Shown: piece by piece, positions 18,241 to 28,841 of the stretch
Layout of the letters: every line of letters starts with the position of its first letter
How positions within the stretch are numbered: the stretch's first letter is position 1
From: Tranzscheliella williamsii
Taxonomy: Eukaryota; Basidiomycota; Ustilaginomycetes; Ustilaginales; Ustilaginaceae
Length of the DNA stretch: 64,000 nucleotides
Reading direction: 5' to 3'
Assembly (NCBI GenBank): GCA_023212725.1
Contig: JALBYF010000018.1
Coordinates: 208,412-272,411, forward strand
Position numbers and translations under genes: made by a program
Notes under the pieces: generated by a model
What the model saw: only the letters and a program-made list of their open reading frames with translations
The model's database searches: none
What the model was told of the DNA's origin: nothing

Positions 18241-20077
18241 ATGCCATCCAAAAGGAGTGGTCACGGAAAGACATCGGCCAGCAAGCGTGGAAGGCCTAGC
18301 CAGGCCAAAAGGAACAAGGTCGGGCCCCAACAGCAGGAAAGCACCCAAACGCACTTACCAGGAGAGAATGGCGAGACTTCGGCTGTCGAGGATGGCGCAG
18401 CCAACGAGGGGACCAGTGGTTTGGGGACCGAGGAAGAGGTGAACGGCGCCCTGCCTCAGCCACCCAATGCAGGCGACACTGACCAGAATGTCCATAGCAT
18501 TGCAGTAGGGGAGGGTAGCTGGCAAGCGGTCGGCCTTGATCAAGGTCCAGACCAAGGAGAGCCGACACCATCGGAGGCAACGGAGAGGGGTCAGTAAAGT
18601 ACAGGACTTCAATGCGAAACAACACTTACAATGCTTGACCTCCTTTGATACAGAGCTCGCCGTTGTTGAAGAGAGATGGCGAAGAGAGGTCGAAGAGATG
18701 AGAGCCGTCAGCCACAGAGCTGACGAAAGGCTGAACACAGCGGAAAGCAGGATCGGCGAGCTGGAGGCCGAAATGGCCACACTTCGCCAGTCTGCTGCTC
18801 AGGGCGCGCTTGATCCATCCGCCGAGACTGAGCAGCAGCGCATGCAACGACAACGGGGTATGGTAAGAAGAGGAGGGGGTAGAAAGCCACTTACCAAATT
18901 GCAGCATCCATTCATCATGTACTTGCGAGCTGCCATGGGCATTGGCAAGACAGATGCGTACCCCGACTTCGAGTATCCACCACCAGTAGACGAGAGAGGT
19001 AGGCCGCTAGTGCGGATCAATTGGATCGCCCGACGATCTTCAAACGCCAACTTACAGGCTGTAAGGCAGGTTCTGGGCACCATGAGGGCCAATCCGCAGC
19101 ACCGAGCGATGCTGGAGGAGTTCTCGGAGCAAGACGCCGAACAGATTTGTCTCGACTCTGTGCACCGACTGCGTTACACCCGTAACCAGCAGCAGCGCTT
19201 GTCCGCAACAGAGCAGCAACAACGAGCAAAGAGTAAGCGAAAAGGTCAGCGCAAGAGGCAAAAGGGTGCAGACAGAAGCAAGACATGGAATGCACTTACA
19301 GATCTCAAGGCGCAGTACGGAGCTGGCGAGATTGGCTGCAGCGGTAACGTGAGCTCAGACGATACCATCGAGGATACGAGCGGGGACGAAGGCACATCGA
19401 CTTACCAGCGAGGACGGCTGACAATCCCCTGCTGGAGATCCCGAGAACTTGAGGACTTGCTGCGGCTGGTTGACAAGGAGCGAAAGCGAAAAGGCAAAGC
19501 GTCAGAAAAGCAGTACAGAGTACTTGAGCATCCCCAAGTCTCTTACCTTCCTGACACCGGAAGCGTTACACCACTTCCAGATGGGCTGTATCGGTGGATG
19601 GTCAGAAGAGGTTTCGCTCGTCAGTTTCCAGACGCCGTTGCTCACGTCAGGAAGAACGTACTTACAGATGCAACAAGGGCAGCTGGCATTGTCACATATG
19701 CGGACCAGTGGGGTCAGGAGCCCCCTTACCCAGTCCGGCACCGCGAGGAGAGTCTTGACGGTCCAGCATCCAGCCACCCAGGGTCCAGCCGTCGTTCTTC
19801 AAGGCCTGATGCGAACAGGTCCGAAATCGCGGGCCCTAGCGCCCTCCAGCCTGTCCGGCACCAAGAGGAGAGTCTTGAAGGTCCAGCATCCAGCCGTCCA
19901 GTATCCGGCCGTCGTTCTTCAAGGCATGACGCGAACAGTTTCGAAATCGCGGGTCCTAGCACCCTCCAGTCTCAAAGCACATCTGCTTCGAGACACGAAA
20001 CAAGCCTCACTTACCTCCTGAATCGCCTTGATGGTGGCGGCCCGGGGTCTGCTGATGTTCTTGGAGCCTCTGATTGA
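18241..20077 (+). CDS. transposon-encoded protein A, unrecognised (TnpA-like position)
   Basis: Two exons (18241-18589 and 18654-20077) give 590 residues; the intron has GTCAGT and a GATACAG acceptor and joins the frames exactly. The first 25 residues are highly basic (MPSKRSGHGKTSASKRGRPS), like an AT-hook or nuclear signal. A coiled coil follows (EERWRREVEEMRAVSHRADE), then a globular-looking part around HPFIMYLRAAMGIGKTDAYP and LVRINWIARRSSNANLQAV, Gln/Lys-rich and acidic linkers, a second part (YRWMVRRGFARQFPDAVAHV) and a 40-residue tandem repeat near the C-terminus. I recognise no family. Its place in the element and basic head suggest a DNA-binding helper such as TnpA, which is inference. 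Confidence 0.65.
19738..19977 (+). repeat. 120-bp in-frame tandem duplication, two copies
   Basis: The blocks starting PVRHREESLDG and PVRHQEESLEG are two 40-codon copies in gene A of the transposon. Differences are mostly conservative at the protein level (D/E, R/Q), which supports this strand as the coding one. Confidence 0.8.
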
Positions 20078-20379
20078 TGTTCTTGCGGTTGGGAGAGGAG
20101 GGCGCGTTTGGAAGATGGTGGTGGGATGATTAGAGCGTGACGCGAACGGGCTGAGACTTAATCAAATCGACTCAGCCTCGCGCACACGTGCATTGACCAT
20201 GCCCAGTACCTCGCTCACTCGCCCGACAAATTCCAAGATAAAGAGTGCTCGGCATCGTCCGGGCCGGTTGACGAAATGGGCCGGAACAACAGATATGATG
20301 GTAGTGCTTTGGTTTCCTCGCTGATTCAGTCTCTGTACGGTATGCTACTTCGCATTCAGTGTATATACATTTCAATGAA

Positions 20380-23300
20380 TCATACAAGCTTCAATCCAAA
20401 GAACTCGCCCCTTTGAGTGCGAAAGGGAACAACTATCAGTTGGAGGCGGAGTGCACTGAGTGGTAGGACCTCGGCGTGATCATCGGCAATAGGTTTGGAG
20501 AATAGGATGTTGAGACTGTCGAAGCGAGAAGCACAAGGGTGATTTGGACCGAGGACTTGTTCTTTCGGCACTAAACTGAAGACCTTGACATGGACGAAGA
20601 TGGACTTTGGCCCCTCGCCAACAACAGAAGCGTAGTACGGGGGTAGCTGAAAGATCCAGACAATCTGCACCGCCGCCACCCTGTTCGACTCCATGACTGC
20701 AATCCTCCACGCATTCCCTTCGTGATACCTCTCTTTCCCGCCCGTTGATACAATTCTTGCTGGTGATGGATAGCGGTTGATCGTCATTGCGCGAAAATGT
20801 GTGGCGACCTTTGCAATGGCAACATCACCGCTTTCCATGCTCCGATCAAGCTCTGCTCTGTACCTACCAGTTATCCTTGGTCCATGTGTGTTGAGATACT
20901 CCAACAGTAATGCCAATGTCTCTTCTTCCATCTCAGTTTTGGCTGATCGCGTGAAAGAAGTCGTACCCTCATCTTTGTTTGGTCCTTCGATGGCTCGAAG
21001 CAGGGCAGCACAGAAGTCGCCTGGTGTGTCTTGCAGTATCCTTTGCACCTCTGACCGATATGCGGCCTTGCGCATGATAGTGGTTTCCAGTACGCCGCCC
21101 TTCTGACCGTTGGTTCTGATACGGCCGAGCTTACCAATGTATCTCTCGAAAGGCAGACAGGAGAAGTTCCTCGCTATGGGCAGTGTTGCAGGTGCCAGGC
21201 GACGTCAGCATCATCTACGAGATTTCACTTGCCAGTGCATGTGCAGCAGTGGGAATGGACTTACGGGCTCCATATCGCTTGATGAACTCGGGCAAGTGTT
21301 CCATGAGGTGGCTGTTGAAGGTGAGCCAGCCCGGGCCGAGTAAGTTGGCTTGCGCTCGGTTGAAGTCCTTGACCAGTTGTGCTAGCAGCTCAACGTTCTC
21401 TTCTTGGAGCTCTCCTTCGACCATCTCCACAATGACGCAGAGGAGCATAGCCGATTCGTAGACGTCCTCCACCGGCTTTGATCCCTGCATGACATGCCTT
21501 GTTTGACTGTGCTGTGGGGGGTCAAACGTCAGCGTCCGGCTGTGTCCGCCTGTGAGAGCATCGGACCATATCTCCGTGAGCACGAATGGCAGTATTCCCC
21601 GGAAGAGCGTAGTCCATTCTTCGGCCGTCGGTAGGCCTCCACCGGGATCTCCAATCCTGTTGTCTGGACGCTTGAGTTTGGAAGGGATCTTGGCTGCTTG
21701 TATGATGGCCTGCGCACGTCCGAGGCGACCCCCGATGTCAGTGCAGGACTTGACCAGAAATGTATGCCAGAATCGTTTGCAGAGGCCGAGACTGAGGGCG
21801 TGCATGGGGTCTGGAGGGCACGAGCGGACAGCCTTGAAGTACGAGAGCTCCTCTAGGACAGAGTAGTGAGACCCTGCCGCCGTATCTTGTGTTGCTTGAG
21901 TTGAAGGCGTTGGCGCTACCTCTTCCTGGTCGTCATCGGTGTCGTCTGCAAGCTCCAGCAGCTCTGGCGGCATCCCCAAGGCCGAAGCTTGCATGCTGCA
22001 ATATGCGCAGATCAAGCCGGTGGTCCTGATGCCCGAGAAACCAGCAACCTTGGCTCGTGCTGGACTGTCGGCCACGAGCATGTTGAGCCTCGCCTTCACA
22101 AGTCGTCCTGTACCTCAGCAGCCGATATACAATTTCCTCTGTTCAGGAGTGTGCCCTTCAATACAAGCATCTTCGTCACTTACCATTGGGATAGCGTGCT
22201 GTTGGTAGTCGTACACCTTCGCTGTCAAGGAGCTTCAGCTCGTCAATGACAAGACGAAGGTAGTTCTGGAGTTTGTCCTTCGCCTGTTCTTTAGGACCAG
22301 GAAGCAATCCCACCAGATGCGTACCCATGCCTGAGCGTTCGAGGGTCGTCATACGGGCCGGAAGATTGTCGATGCGCATGAGGACCGAGCCTGTTGAATG
22401 CCACCCGTTATACTTCCCCTTGAACGGCCCAAACCAGTCCACCGACAGTGTGATCTTGAGGTTGATGCTGCTGTCGCCATCAACAAAGGCGGGGTGGCCG
22501 TGTGTGCACTTCTCGTTGCATTCAGCATGGTCACAGTCTTCCCGCCACCCACTCCCACTCCAGAGAGTGTCGTACCACTCGCTTCTTCGCCGTCCAGTCT
22601 CGGCTGTACCATTTCGCCACTCGTCTAAGGCATCTTCATACCTAGAATTGGACAAGACACTCCGAAAGATGGTTTCCAAGGTCCTATGCGGGTATGTTTG
22701 TATGGCCCTGCCGTTCTTGTAAAGGTCATGGCCGCAGTTGCAGGTGTGGCGGGTGTTCCTTCGTGCTCCTTTTCCATTCCAGGCGAAGAGCTCGGAGCAG
22801 CGTGGACACACAATATAGCGGTCGAAAGCATCATTGATGCCAAGCTGCCTGCAAACGCTAGGTAGACTTACAAGCATATCATGTTCGGCCGTGTCCATCA
22901 AAGCTGTTGGCAGCAACGAGGCCACAAACATCCGAAGACAGTTCAAGAGCAGGGGAATGGTTTGAGCAGTTATATCATGGAAAGCATACAGGAACATGAC
23001 CAGTATGTACAGCTTCTGTTTCCAGGTCGGCTCACTACCGCTGGGCTGTGTTGATGACTGTGTCGGCGGTGCTGCCGAGACGATGCTTTCCTCAATGATG
23101 TGCTGGATGTCGATGCTGCAATCGCCGTCATCATCCCGCCCAGCCTCTCTGTCGTCTCCTTCGTCGTGATCAGAGCTATCCTCATCCTGACAATCTCCCT
23201 CCTCGTCAAGAAACCCTGCATCCGGCTCAGGCAAAGGTGTTGGTGACCAGACCTGACTGGCCGGTTCAGAGAATAACTGCTGCGCCGGCCCGTTATCGCT

Positions 23301-23585
23301 CGAACAGGCGTAGCAGTCATTGGGCGGTTCGCCATCCTCAACCTCTGGTTCTTGTATGGCACTGCATTGCGAGACGTATAATGAATATTCTTCCCTGGCG
23401 GCGTTGATCCTCTCCGCCACCGTCACCCTCGCTTTCTTTCTTGTGGCGTTTGCTGGATTGCTCTGCTCTGCTCTAGTCTTATCGCGGCGAGCGTGCCAGT
23501 GCCACTCAGTATAACCTATGTGCCTCCTTCCCTCAATGTTCAAGGAGCAGTCACTGCATCGGCATTCCCTCAGATACTTGCTCAT
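20380..23585 (-). CDS. CACTA/Plavaka-type transposase (Transposase_21, tnp2 family)
   Basis: Three exons (23585-22184, 22113-21265, 21173-20380) join in frame to 1014 residues without stops. The N-terminus has a Cys-rich motif (CRCSDCS), then an acidic disordered region. A zinc-ribbon-like part follows (CPRCSELF...CNCGHDLY), then the tnp2 catalytic region: LSVDWFGPFKGKY with its aspartate, the NLP segment, GLLPGPKEQAKDKL, VADSPARAKVAGF, ICAYC and CPPDPMHALSLGLCKRFW. The conserved FERYIGKLGRIRTN box lies after the second intron. This family cuts and joins CACTA element ends. The exon start was chosen at MSKYLREC, the first ATG before the Cys motif. It is convergent with gene A. Confidence 0.88.
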
Positions 23586-24028
23586 GATATGTAAGATATG
23601 TATTGATATAGTGTGGTGTATGTACTGAACAACTCTCGTGCAATCGCTGGACCATTGCAGCCTGCTGCGGTTCACGCAAAGAAAGCTAAGTTCCACCGCC
23701 ACCTCACCAATCGCGCTGTCTGCTCCAAGCTATGCAGGTGCACAGCAGGAGGTACATTCTGCCAAATCTGCAACAGGGACCATGCAGACCATCTGCATAT
23801 ATGGTAACGTCAAGCAGGTGTTGAGCAGATCACCCGATCCAAGGTCATCTTGCAAATACTACAACAGAACCCCCGATCTGTACGATTATTCGGACAGGTC
23901 CTGCACAGAACGCCTGTGTTTGCTCCTGTGCAAATTTCCAGCAGGGTAGGCTTTACGTTGTGATACAACGGATCGGCATGGTTGGCATGGTTGGCGGCTA
24001 CTGAGATGGGGTCGACTATGCTCAGATG

Positions 24029-24790
24029 CTAGCCTCGCTGTTTGGGCATGGGGACGAAGGCGTCGAGCGGGGATTTTGCCATCTCGCGGCGGGCCCTTTC
24101 CTTTTCTGCGTCTTGGCTGTCTAGACCAGCTCTTTTCGCCGCCCTGCGCTCCATAGCCTGTTGAAGGGACGAGGTGTCCGTAGAGGTAGGTGCTTGTTGT
24201 TCGTCGGCGGGCAGGTGACCTTTTGATGCCAGTCTCGCTCGGCTGGCAGCCCACACGTCATCATCCGGCTGTCTAACCTGCTGCAAAGGTTGTCCCGGCG
24301 GTTGCTCTTCGTAGAGGATGCGCGACGAAACCTGATCCTCGGTCTCACGGTCTGATACGGCAGATGTTGGTAGGCCGGTTGGGGAAGTGCTCTCAACGAG
24401 CCTCTGTGCATGCATTTTGGCGTCCGAATGGTCCTGCAACCTGGCCTGCTGCTCGCGCTCTTGGCGCTGCTGATCCTCCAGCGCCAGTTGCGCGGCATTG
24501 GCTTGAACCCGAAGTATGCGTTCCCGGTCGCGAGCAAGCTCTTCTATCGAAGGTGCCTCCCTCCTCGTATGTCGCAGCCACATGTTCCACTGCACAGGTA
24601 TCGAGCGTTGATCATAGTCGCCAAGTTCCCTCTTCTCCCTCCACTGGATCGACCTTCGAGTGTGGCGCGGATCTAACGATCCGGAAAGCGAGGGCAACTC
24701 CAAGTACGAGTTACCCGCCAGATCTTCCCCAACAATGTATCTCGCCTTGCCTATGCGCAGTAGCCTTGCCGCCTTTCTGAAGAAACTCAT
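24029..24790 (-). CDS. complex I assembly factor NDUFAF2-like (NDUFA12 family)
   Basis: Intronless, 253 residues. The first ~95 residues carry the NDUFA12/NDUFAF2 signature: RYIVGEDLAGNSYLELP, then RSIQWREKRELGDYD, IPVQWNMWLRHTRREAPSIEEL. The rest is a Gln/Arg-rich helical tail (DQQRQEREQQARLQD and on), longer than the NDUFA12 subunit, and without the rest of the subunit fold, which points to the assembly factor (mimitin) rather than the structural subunit. It would act in the mitochondrial matrix in complex I biogenesis. The transposon ends 64 bp beyond its stop codon. Confidence 0.8.
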   Translation of the reverse strand: MSFFRKAARLLRIGKARYIVGEDLAGNSYLELPSLSGSLDPRHTRRSIQWREKRELGDYDQRSIPVQWNMWLRHTRREAPSIEELARDRERILRVQANAAQLALEDQQRQEREQQARLQDHSDAKMHAQRLVESTSPTGLPTSAVSDRETEDQVSSRILYEEQPPGQPLQQVRQPDDDVWAASRARLASKGHLPADEQQAPTSTDTSSLQQAMERRAAKRAGLDSQDAEKERARREMAKSPLDAFVPMPKQRG

Positions 24791-25347
24791 CTTGCTAGGG
24801 ACGGGTACTCATAGTACCAGCTAGTATGACTAGCTCTTAGATAGGATGATCAACTGGCGCTGCCCGAGACAAAGCGTTGAATCACCTAAACCCGCCATTA
24901 TGAATTCCACATCTCAGCTCAGCCTCACAGCACAGCTGAGTGGCAACAAAACTGCTAGAAGCCACGGTCAAGTGACGATGTTAGGTCTGCAAATCGAAAG
25001 TGTGAGTGTTGTTCTGCCGCGTGATCGGGGTGCGAGCGTAGAGGGAAACTACATGCGAAACGTTTGGAGTTGGGTGTTGTTCTAAAGGCGCTGTTGTAAA
25101 TAATTATGAATGTGAGTGGAGTAAGCAAGAAAAGTCACAGATCGACACACGAATTTTGGTGATTTACTATGACTACCTTTGTTCGAAAGCAGAGCAAGAC
25201 TTTCCTTCTGAATTATCATCCGTGCACGGCGACTCCTCAGCCCATACCAACCTCTTTCTTCTCCAAAGCGTCGCCACCTTTACCTCTGCTCCTGCTGTGG
25301 TCATCCTTCGACTTATTCCTCTGATCGGCCTTGGCAAGTAATTGGTC
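24791..25347. other. divergent promoter region, no gene seen
   Basis: These 557 bp separate the divergent NDUFAF2-like and CSE1 starts. No RNA gene or repeat is seen apart from the perfect 12-bp inverted sequence CTCAGC..GCTGAG near 24914. Confidence 0.4.
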
Positions 25348-28347
25348 ATGGCGGCTACAACACCGTCGCAGGAGCATCTGCAGCTTGTCTGTAATCTTCT
25401 GGCACAGACACTTGACCCTTCGCAACGCAAGCAAGCAGAACAACAGCTCCTCCAGGCCCAGGCGCACGAAGGCTTCCTGCAAATCCTCATCGCCGTCATC
25501 CAGAACGGCGTACTTCAGAGCACCGATGCTGTTCGTCTTTCTGCTGCCATCAAGCTCAAGAATCTCTGTAAGACCGCATGGGATGAGCAAGCCGCCGAAG
25601 AGTCAGGCGTGCAGTCCATCATCCCCCTGAACGACAAACTCTTCCTCAAGCAGAACGTCATCCCTCTTCTCGTCTCTATATCCACCTCGGCAGATGGTAG
25701 ACCGCCTGCTCCGACCAATGTCCGATCTCAGCTCGAAGAGGCCATAGCCATCGTTTCCGAAAAAGACTTCCCCCACGACTGGTCAAATTTAATGGACGAT
25801 TTGGTGCCCAAACTTGTGTCGGACGATGACCAGCTTATCCTGGGTATCCTCAGAACTGCTCACACCATCTTCTACAGATGGCGATCTGCCTTCCGAACCG
25901 ACGCTCTCTACAGCGAAATCAACTATGTCCTCGGAACCTTTGCCCTCCCTCATCTTGACTTGCTCAAACGGACAGACCAGAAACTCCTCGACCCCACCAC
26001 GCCCGCCGCATCTTTGCCAGTTTTGGGCGACATAATGACCATGGCTCTTCAAGTGTTCTACGATCTCTCCTCACAAGATCTACCGCCTCAGATCGAAGAC
26101 AACATGGGCCCTATCACCGAAATACTGGCTAGATGGATCTCCCAAGGTCGACCTGAACTCGATTCCGACCCGGACGAGCCTTGTCCCTTACAAGAGATCA
26201 GGAGCAGCATTTGCGAGATTGCCGAATTGTACGCCAAGCGATATCTCGACGCCTTTCCGCAGCTCCCCACCTTCGTGCAGGCTATCTGGGAGATGCTCGG
26301 CACCTGTACACTTTCCGAAAAGTACGACAATCTCGTCTCCAAAGCTGTTGGCTTTCTCTCTACCGTTGTACGTATGGGCAGCTCTCGTGAGATGTTCCAA
26401 TCGACCGAAACTCTCGAGCAGCTATGCAGCGCCATCATTCTTCCCAACATCGCTATTCGCGAAGCAGATGAAGAACTGTTCGAAGACAACCCAATTGAGT
26501 ACATTAGAAGAGACCTCGAGACTTCTATGGAAGCCGACACCCGTAGAAAAGCTGCCTCAGAGTTCTGCAGAGCGCTAATGGAGCTTTTCTCTGCAGAAGT
26601 CACCTCCATCGTGTCGCGCTATATCATGCAGTACTTGGAGCAATACCGTGCCGACCCGGCTGCCAACTGGAAGCAGAAAGATACTGCCATCTATCTTCTC
26701 ACGTCCATCGCTTCCAAATCATCCACTGCCCAGCACGGTGTCACCTCTACCAACAATCTGGTAGACGTTGTACAATTTTTCTCGGACAACGTCTTCGCCG
26801 ACTTGCAGGCTAGCTCAGATGATTCTCCAAGTCCCATTCTGCAGGTTGACGCAATCAAGTATCTGCACACATTCCGAAATCAGCTGACCAAGGAACAGCT
26901 ACTGTCTGTCCTTCCGCTCCTGGTCCAGCACTTGGAGTCCTCGCAATACGTCACCTGCTCCTATGCCTCTATCACCATTGAGAGGGTCTTGGCGTTGAAG
27001 CGCGATGGAAAACTACTCTTCTCACCTGAGGATGTTCAGCCATTTGCTGAAAATATCCTCATGGCCCTATTCCGCAATATCGAGCGAGGCACGACGCCAG
27101 AGAAGCTGGCCGAGAATGACTATCTGATAAAGTGTATGATGCGGATGCTCGCCACCGTCAGAGAGTCCATAGCTTCAGCCCACGCCACGCTGTTGGATCA
27201 TCTCGCCGGCATCCTAACCGAAGTCTCCAAGAACCCGTCCAACCCGCGGTTCTCTCAATACCTCTTCGAAAGCATTTCGGCTTTGATCCGCTTCACTGCT
27301 TCTGCTCAGCCTTCGGCGCTCTCCACTTTCGAGGCGAAGCTCTTCCCTCCCTTCACCTGGATCCTCCAAAACGATGTCGCCGAGTTCCAGCCTTACGTTT
27401 TCCAGATCTTGGCTCAAATGCTCGAGCTGCACGCCGGAACAGGCCTTCCGCAGGAGTACAGCTCGCTCTTGCCTCCCATCCTTATGCCGGCATGCTGGGA
27501 GAACCGTGGCAATGTGCCGGCATTGGTCCGCCTTGTGCGAGCCTTCCTCTTGAAGGACGGACCGCGCATTGTTGCTCAGGGCCAGCTGCAAGCCATGCTA
27601 GGTATCTATCAAAAGCTCATCTCGTCTCGCGTAAACGAAGGCTTCGGGCTAGAACTTCTCGAGACCATCTTTGCAGCCGTCCCTGCTGAGGGGCTTGAGC
27701 AGTACAGACGGGCGGTCTTGACTCTGCTCCTTACGCGGCTCCAGACCAGCAAAACTGACAAACTGGTGAAGGGCCTGATTCATTTGGTCGGATATATCTC
27801 ATTGACATCGAAAGGCCCCGACTACGTAGTGGAGATGTTCGAAGCTGTACAGCCCGGACTGTTTTCTCAGATTGCCCAGGGCGTGATCGCACCCGATCTG
27901 CCTAATGTGATCGAGAGGCAACGCAGGTTGGTCTCGGTCGGCTTTGGAAAACTCATCCTGGAATCTACTAAACTGCGCGAGCCGATGAATATGGCAGCTC
28001 TGCCGGTACTCTTGTCGTCGCAGTTGAAGCTGCTACAGACACCTAGCTCGGCGACGCAAACGCAGGATGAGGACTTGCTATATGCAGATGAAGACAACAC
28101 CGCTGCCACCTCGTTCCAGTCCTCCTTCTCGCGCCTAGCGGCCTCGGAGAACAAGCGCGAGGACCTGACGCAGCACCTGCTTGCCTCGACCCCGAACCAT
28201 GATCCCACGATCTGGTTCGCTCACTCGCTCGCGGCGTTTAAGATGCAGATCGGAGAGCAGCAGTTTAACCAGCTCTGGGCATCGGTCAGCGACGAGCTCC
28301 GCCAAGGCTGGGTCCGCACGCTTGCGTCCCTGGGCATCTCCATGTGA
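25348..28347 (+). CDS. CSE1: exportin Cse1/CAS (importin-alpha re-exporter)
   Basis: Intronless, 999 residues, near the ~960 usual for Cse1. The N-terminal importin-beta domain is clear: LAQTLDPSQRKQAEQQLLQA and AVRLSAAIKLKNLCKTAWDE, with HEAT repeats throughout, for example the DLSSQDLPPQIEDNM segment, typical of Cse1. LPLLVQHLESSQYVTCSYAS and the C-terminal block PNHDPTIWFAHSLA also fit. The protein binds RanGTP and importin-alpha in the nucleus and carries it back to the cytoplasm. Start ATG 25348 follows GGTC; the frame upstream lacks another ATG. Confidence 0.93.
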   Translation: MAATTPSQEHLQLVCNLLAQTLDPSQRKQAEQQLLQAQAHEGFLQILIAVIQNGVLQSTDAVRLSAAIKLKNLCKTAWDEQAAEESGVQSIIPLNDKLFLKQNVIPLLVSISTSADGRPPAPTNVRSQLEEAIAIVSEKDFPHDWSNLMDDLVPKLVSDDDQLILGILRTAHTIFYRWRSAFRTDALYSEINYVLGTFALPHLDLLKRTDQKLLDPTTPAASLPVLGDIMTMALQVFYDLSSQDLPPQIEDNMGPITEILARWISQGRPELDSDPDEPCPLQEIRSSICEIAELYAKRYLDAFPQLPTFVQAIWEMLGTCTLSEKYDNLVSKAVGFLSTVVRMGSSREMFQSTETLEQLCSAIILPNIAIREADEELFEDNPIEYIRRDLETSMEADTRRKAASEFCRALMELFSAEVTSIVSRYIMQYLEQYRADPAANWKQKDTAIYLLTSIASKSSTAQHGVTSTNNLVDVVQFFSDNVFADLQASSDDSPSPILQVDAIKYLHTFRNQLTKEQLLSVLPLLVQHLESSQYVTCSYASITIERVLALKRDGKLLFSPEDVQPFAENILMALFRNIERGTTPEKLAENDYLIKCMMRMLATVRESIASAHATLLDHLAGILTEVSKNPSNPRFSQYLFESISALIRFTASAQPSALSTFEAKLFPPFTWILQNDVAEFQPYVFQILAQMLELHAGTGLPQEYSSLLPPILMPACWENRGNVPALVRLVRAFLLKDGPRIVAQGQLQAMLGIYQKLISSRVNEGFGLELLETIFAAVPAEGLEQYRRAVLTLLLTRLQTSKTDKLVKGLIHLVGYISLTSKGPDYVVEMFEAVQPGLFSQIAQGVIAPDLPNVIERQRRLVSVGFGKLILESTKLREPMNMAALPVLLSSQLKLLQTPSSATQTQDEDLLYADEDNTAATSFQSSFSRLAASENKREDLTQHLLASTPNHDPTIWFAHSLAAFKMQIGEQQFNQLWASVSDELRQGWVRTLASLGISM

Positions 28348-28841
28348 ACGCATGCATGTTACCTCGACTGTCCGCCTTGCTCTTCTAGGCCTTTCTGTAC
28401 TTGGCTAGGCGACGGCATGTACCGTACGCGCGTGAAGGTGTATGACCTGCAACATGCACTCCCCCGTCCGTGCGAGCCTTCAGGGCGCAGTGACACTTCG
28501 AGTCTATGCTGGACCACGTGAAATCAGAAGGGGCCTCTGTTGCCTTCGAAAGGTGCGCCTTGTGCGCCGCTGCCCTTTTCAAAGACCAGCATACAGGCAG
28601 TGTTAGCAAAAGCGGCGAAGTAACTAGCTGCTGAGAGGGAGCGGAGGAATCGAAGCAATAATCATATCTCTTCGTCATCCATGAACTAACCGCGCAACCT
28701 TTTTGTAGCGCCTTACTACGTCAGCCCCAGGATTGCAGTCTCAGATCACACTGGTTCGCGGATCATTACATTGATACAATACAGATGGTTCACACAACGC
28801 GAAGATGAATGAGGGGTATAGTTTGGGTCGGCATACGTCGC
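28348..28841. other. convergent 3' regions, no gene seen
   Basis: This 494-bp gap between the convergent CSE1 and RAD57-like genes holds only short non-conserved open frames. Confidence 0.4.

Larger units (their letters stand above)
17479..23962. mobile_element. CACTA-type (EnSpm/CMC) DNA transposon, apparently complete
   Basis: The left end reads CACAACGTGAAAAG and the right end, on the opposite strand, CACAACGTAAAGCC, so 8 bp match exactly as terminal inverted repeats beginning with CAC. Both are flanked by ATA (17476-17478 and 23963-23965), a 3-bp target duplication as made by CACTA elements. The 6484-bp element holds two convergent genes: an unrecognised protein on the plus strand and a Transposase_21 protein on the minus strand. 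Subterminal DNA has short motif repeats, for example AATCTRCAACAGGG near both ends. Both genes are open through full length, so recent insertion or continued activity is plausible. It sits between CNS1 and an NDUFAF2-like gene. Confidence 0.85.

Noticed and set aside
18241..20077. A many-intron host gene on the minus strand using the GTAAGT sites opposite gene A
   Set aside because: The plus strand has a continuous 475-codon frame with conservative differences between its internal repeats. Spliced minus-strand pieces gave no start codon or coherent protein. The donors are kept only as a finding.
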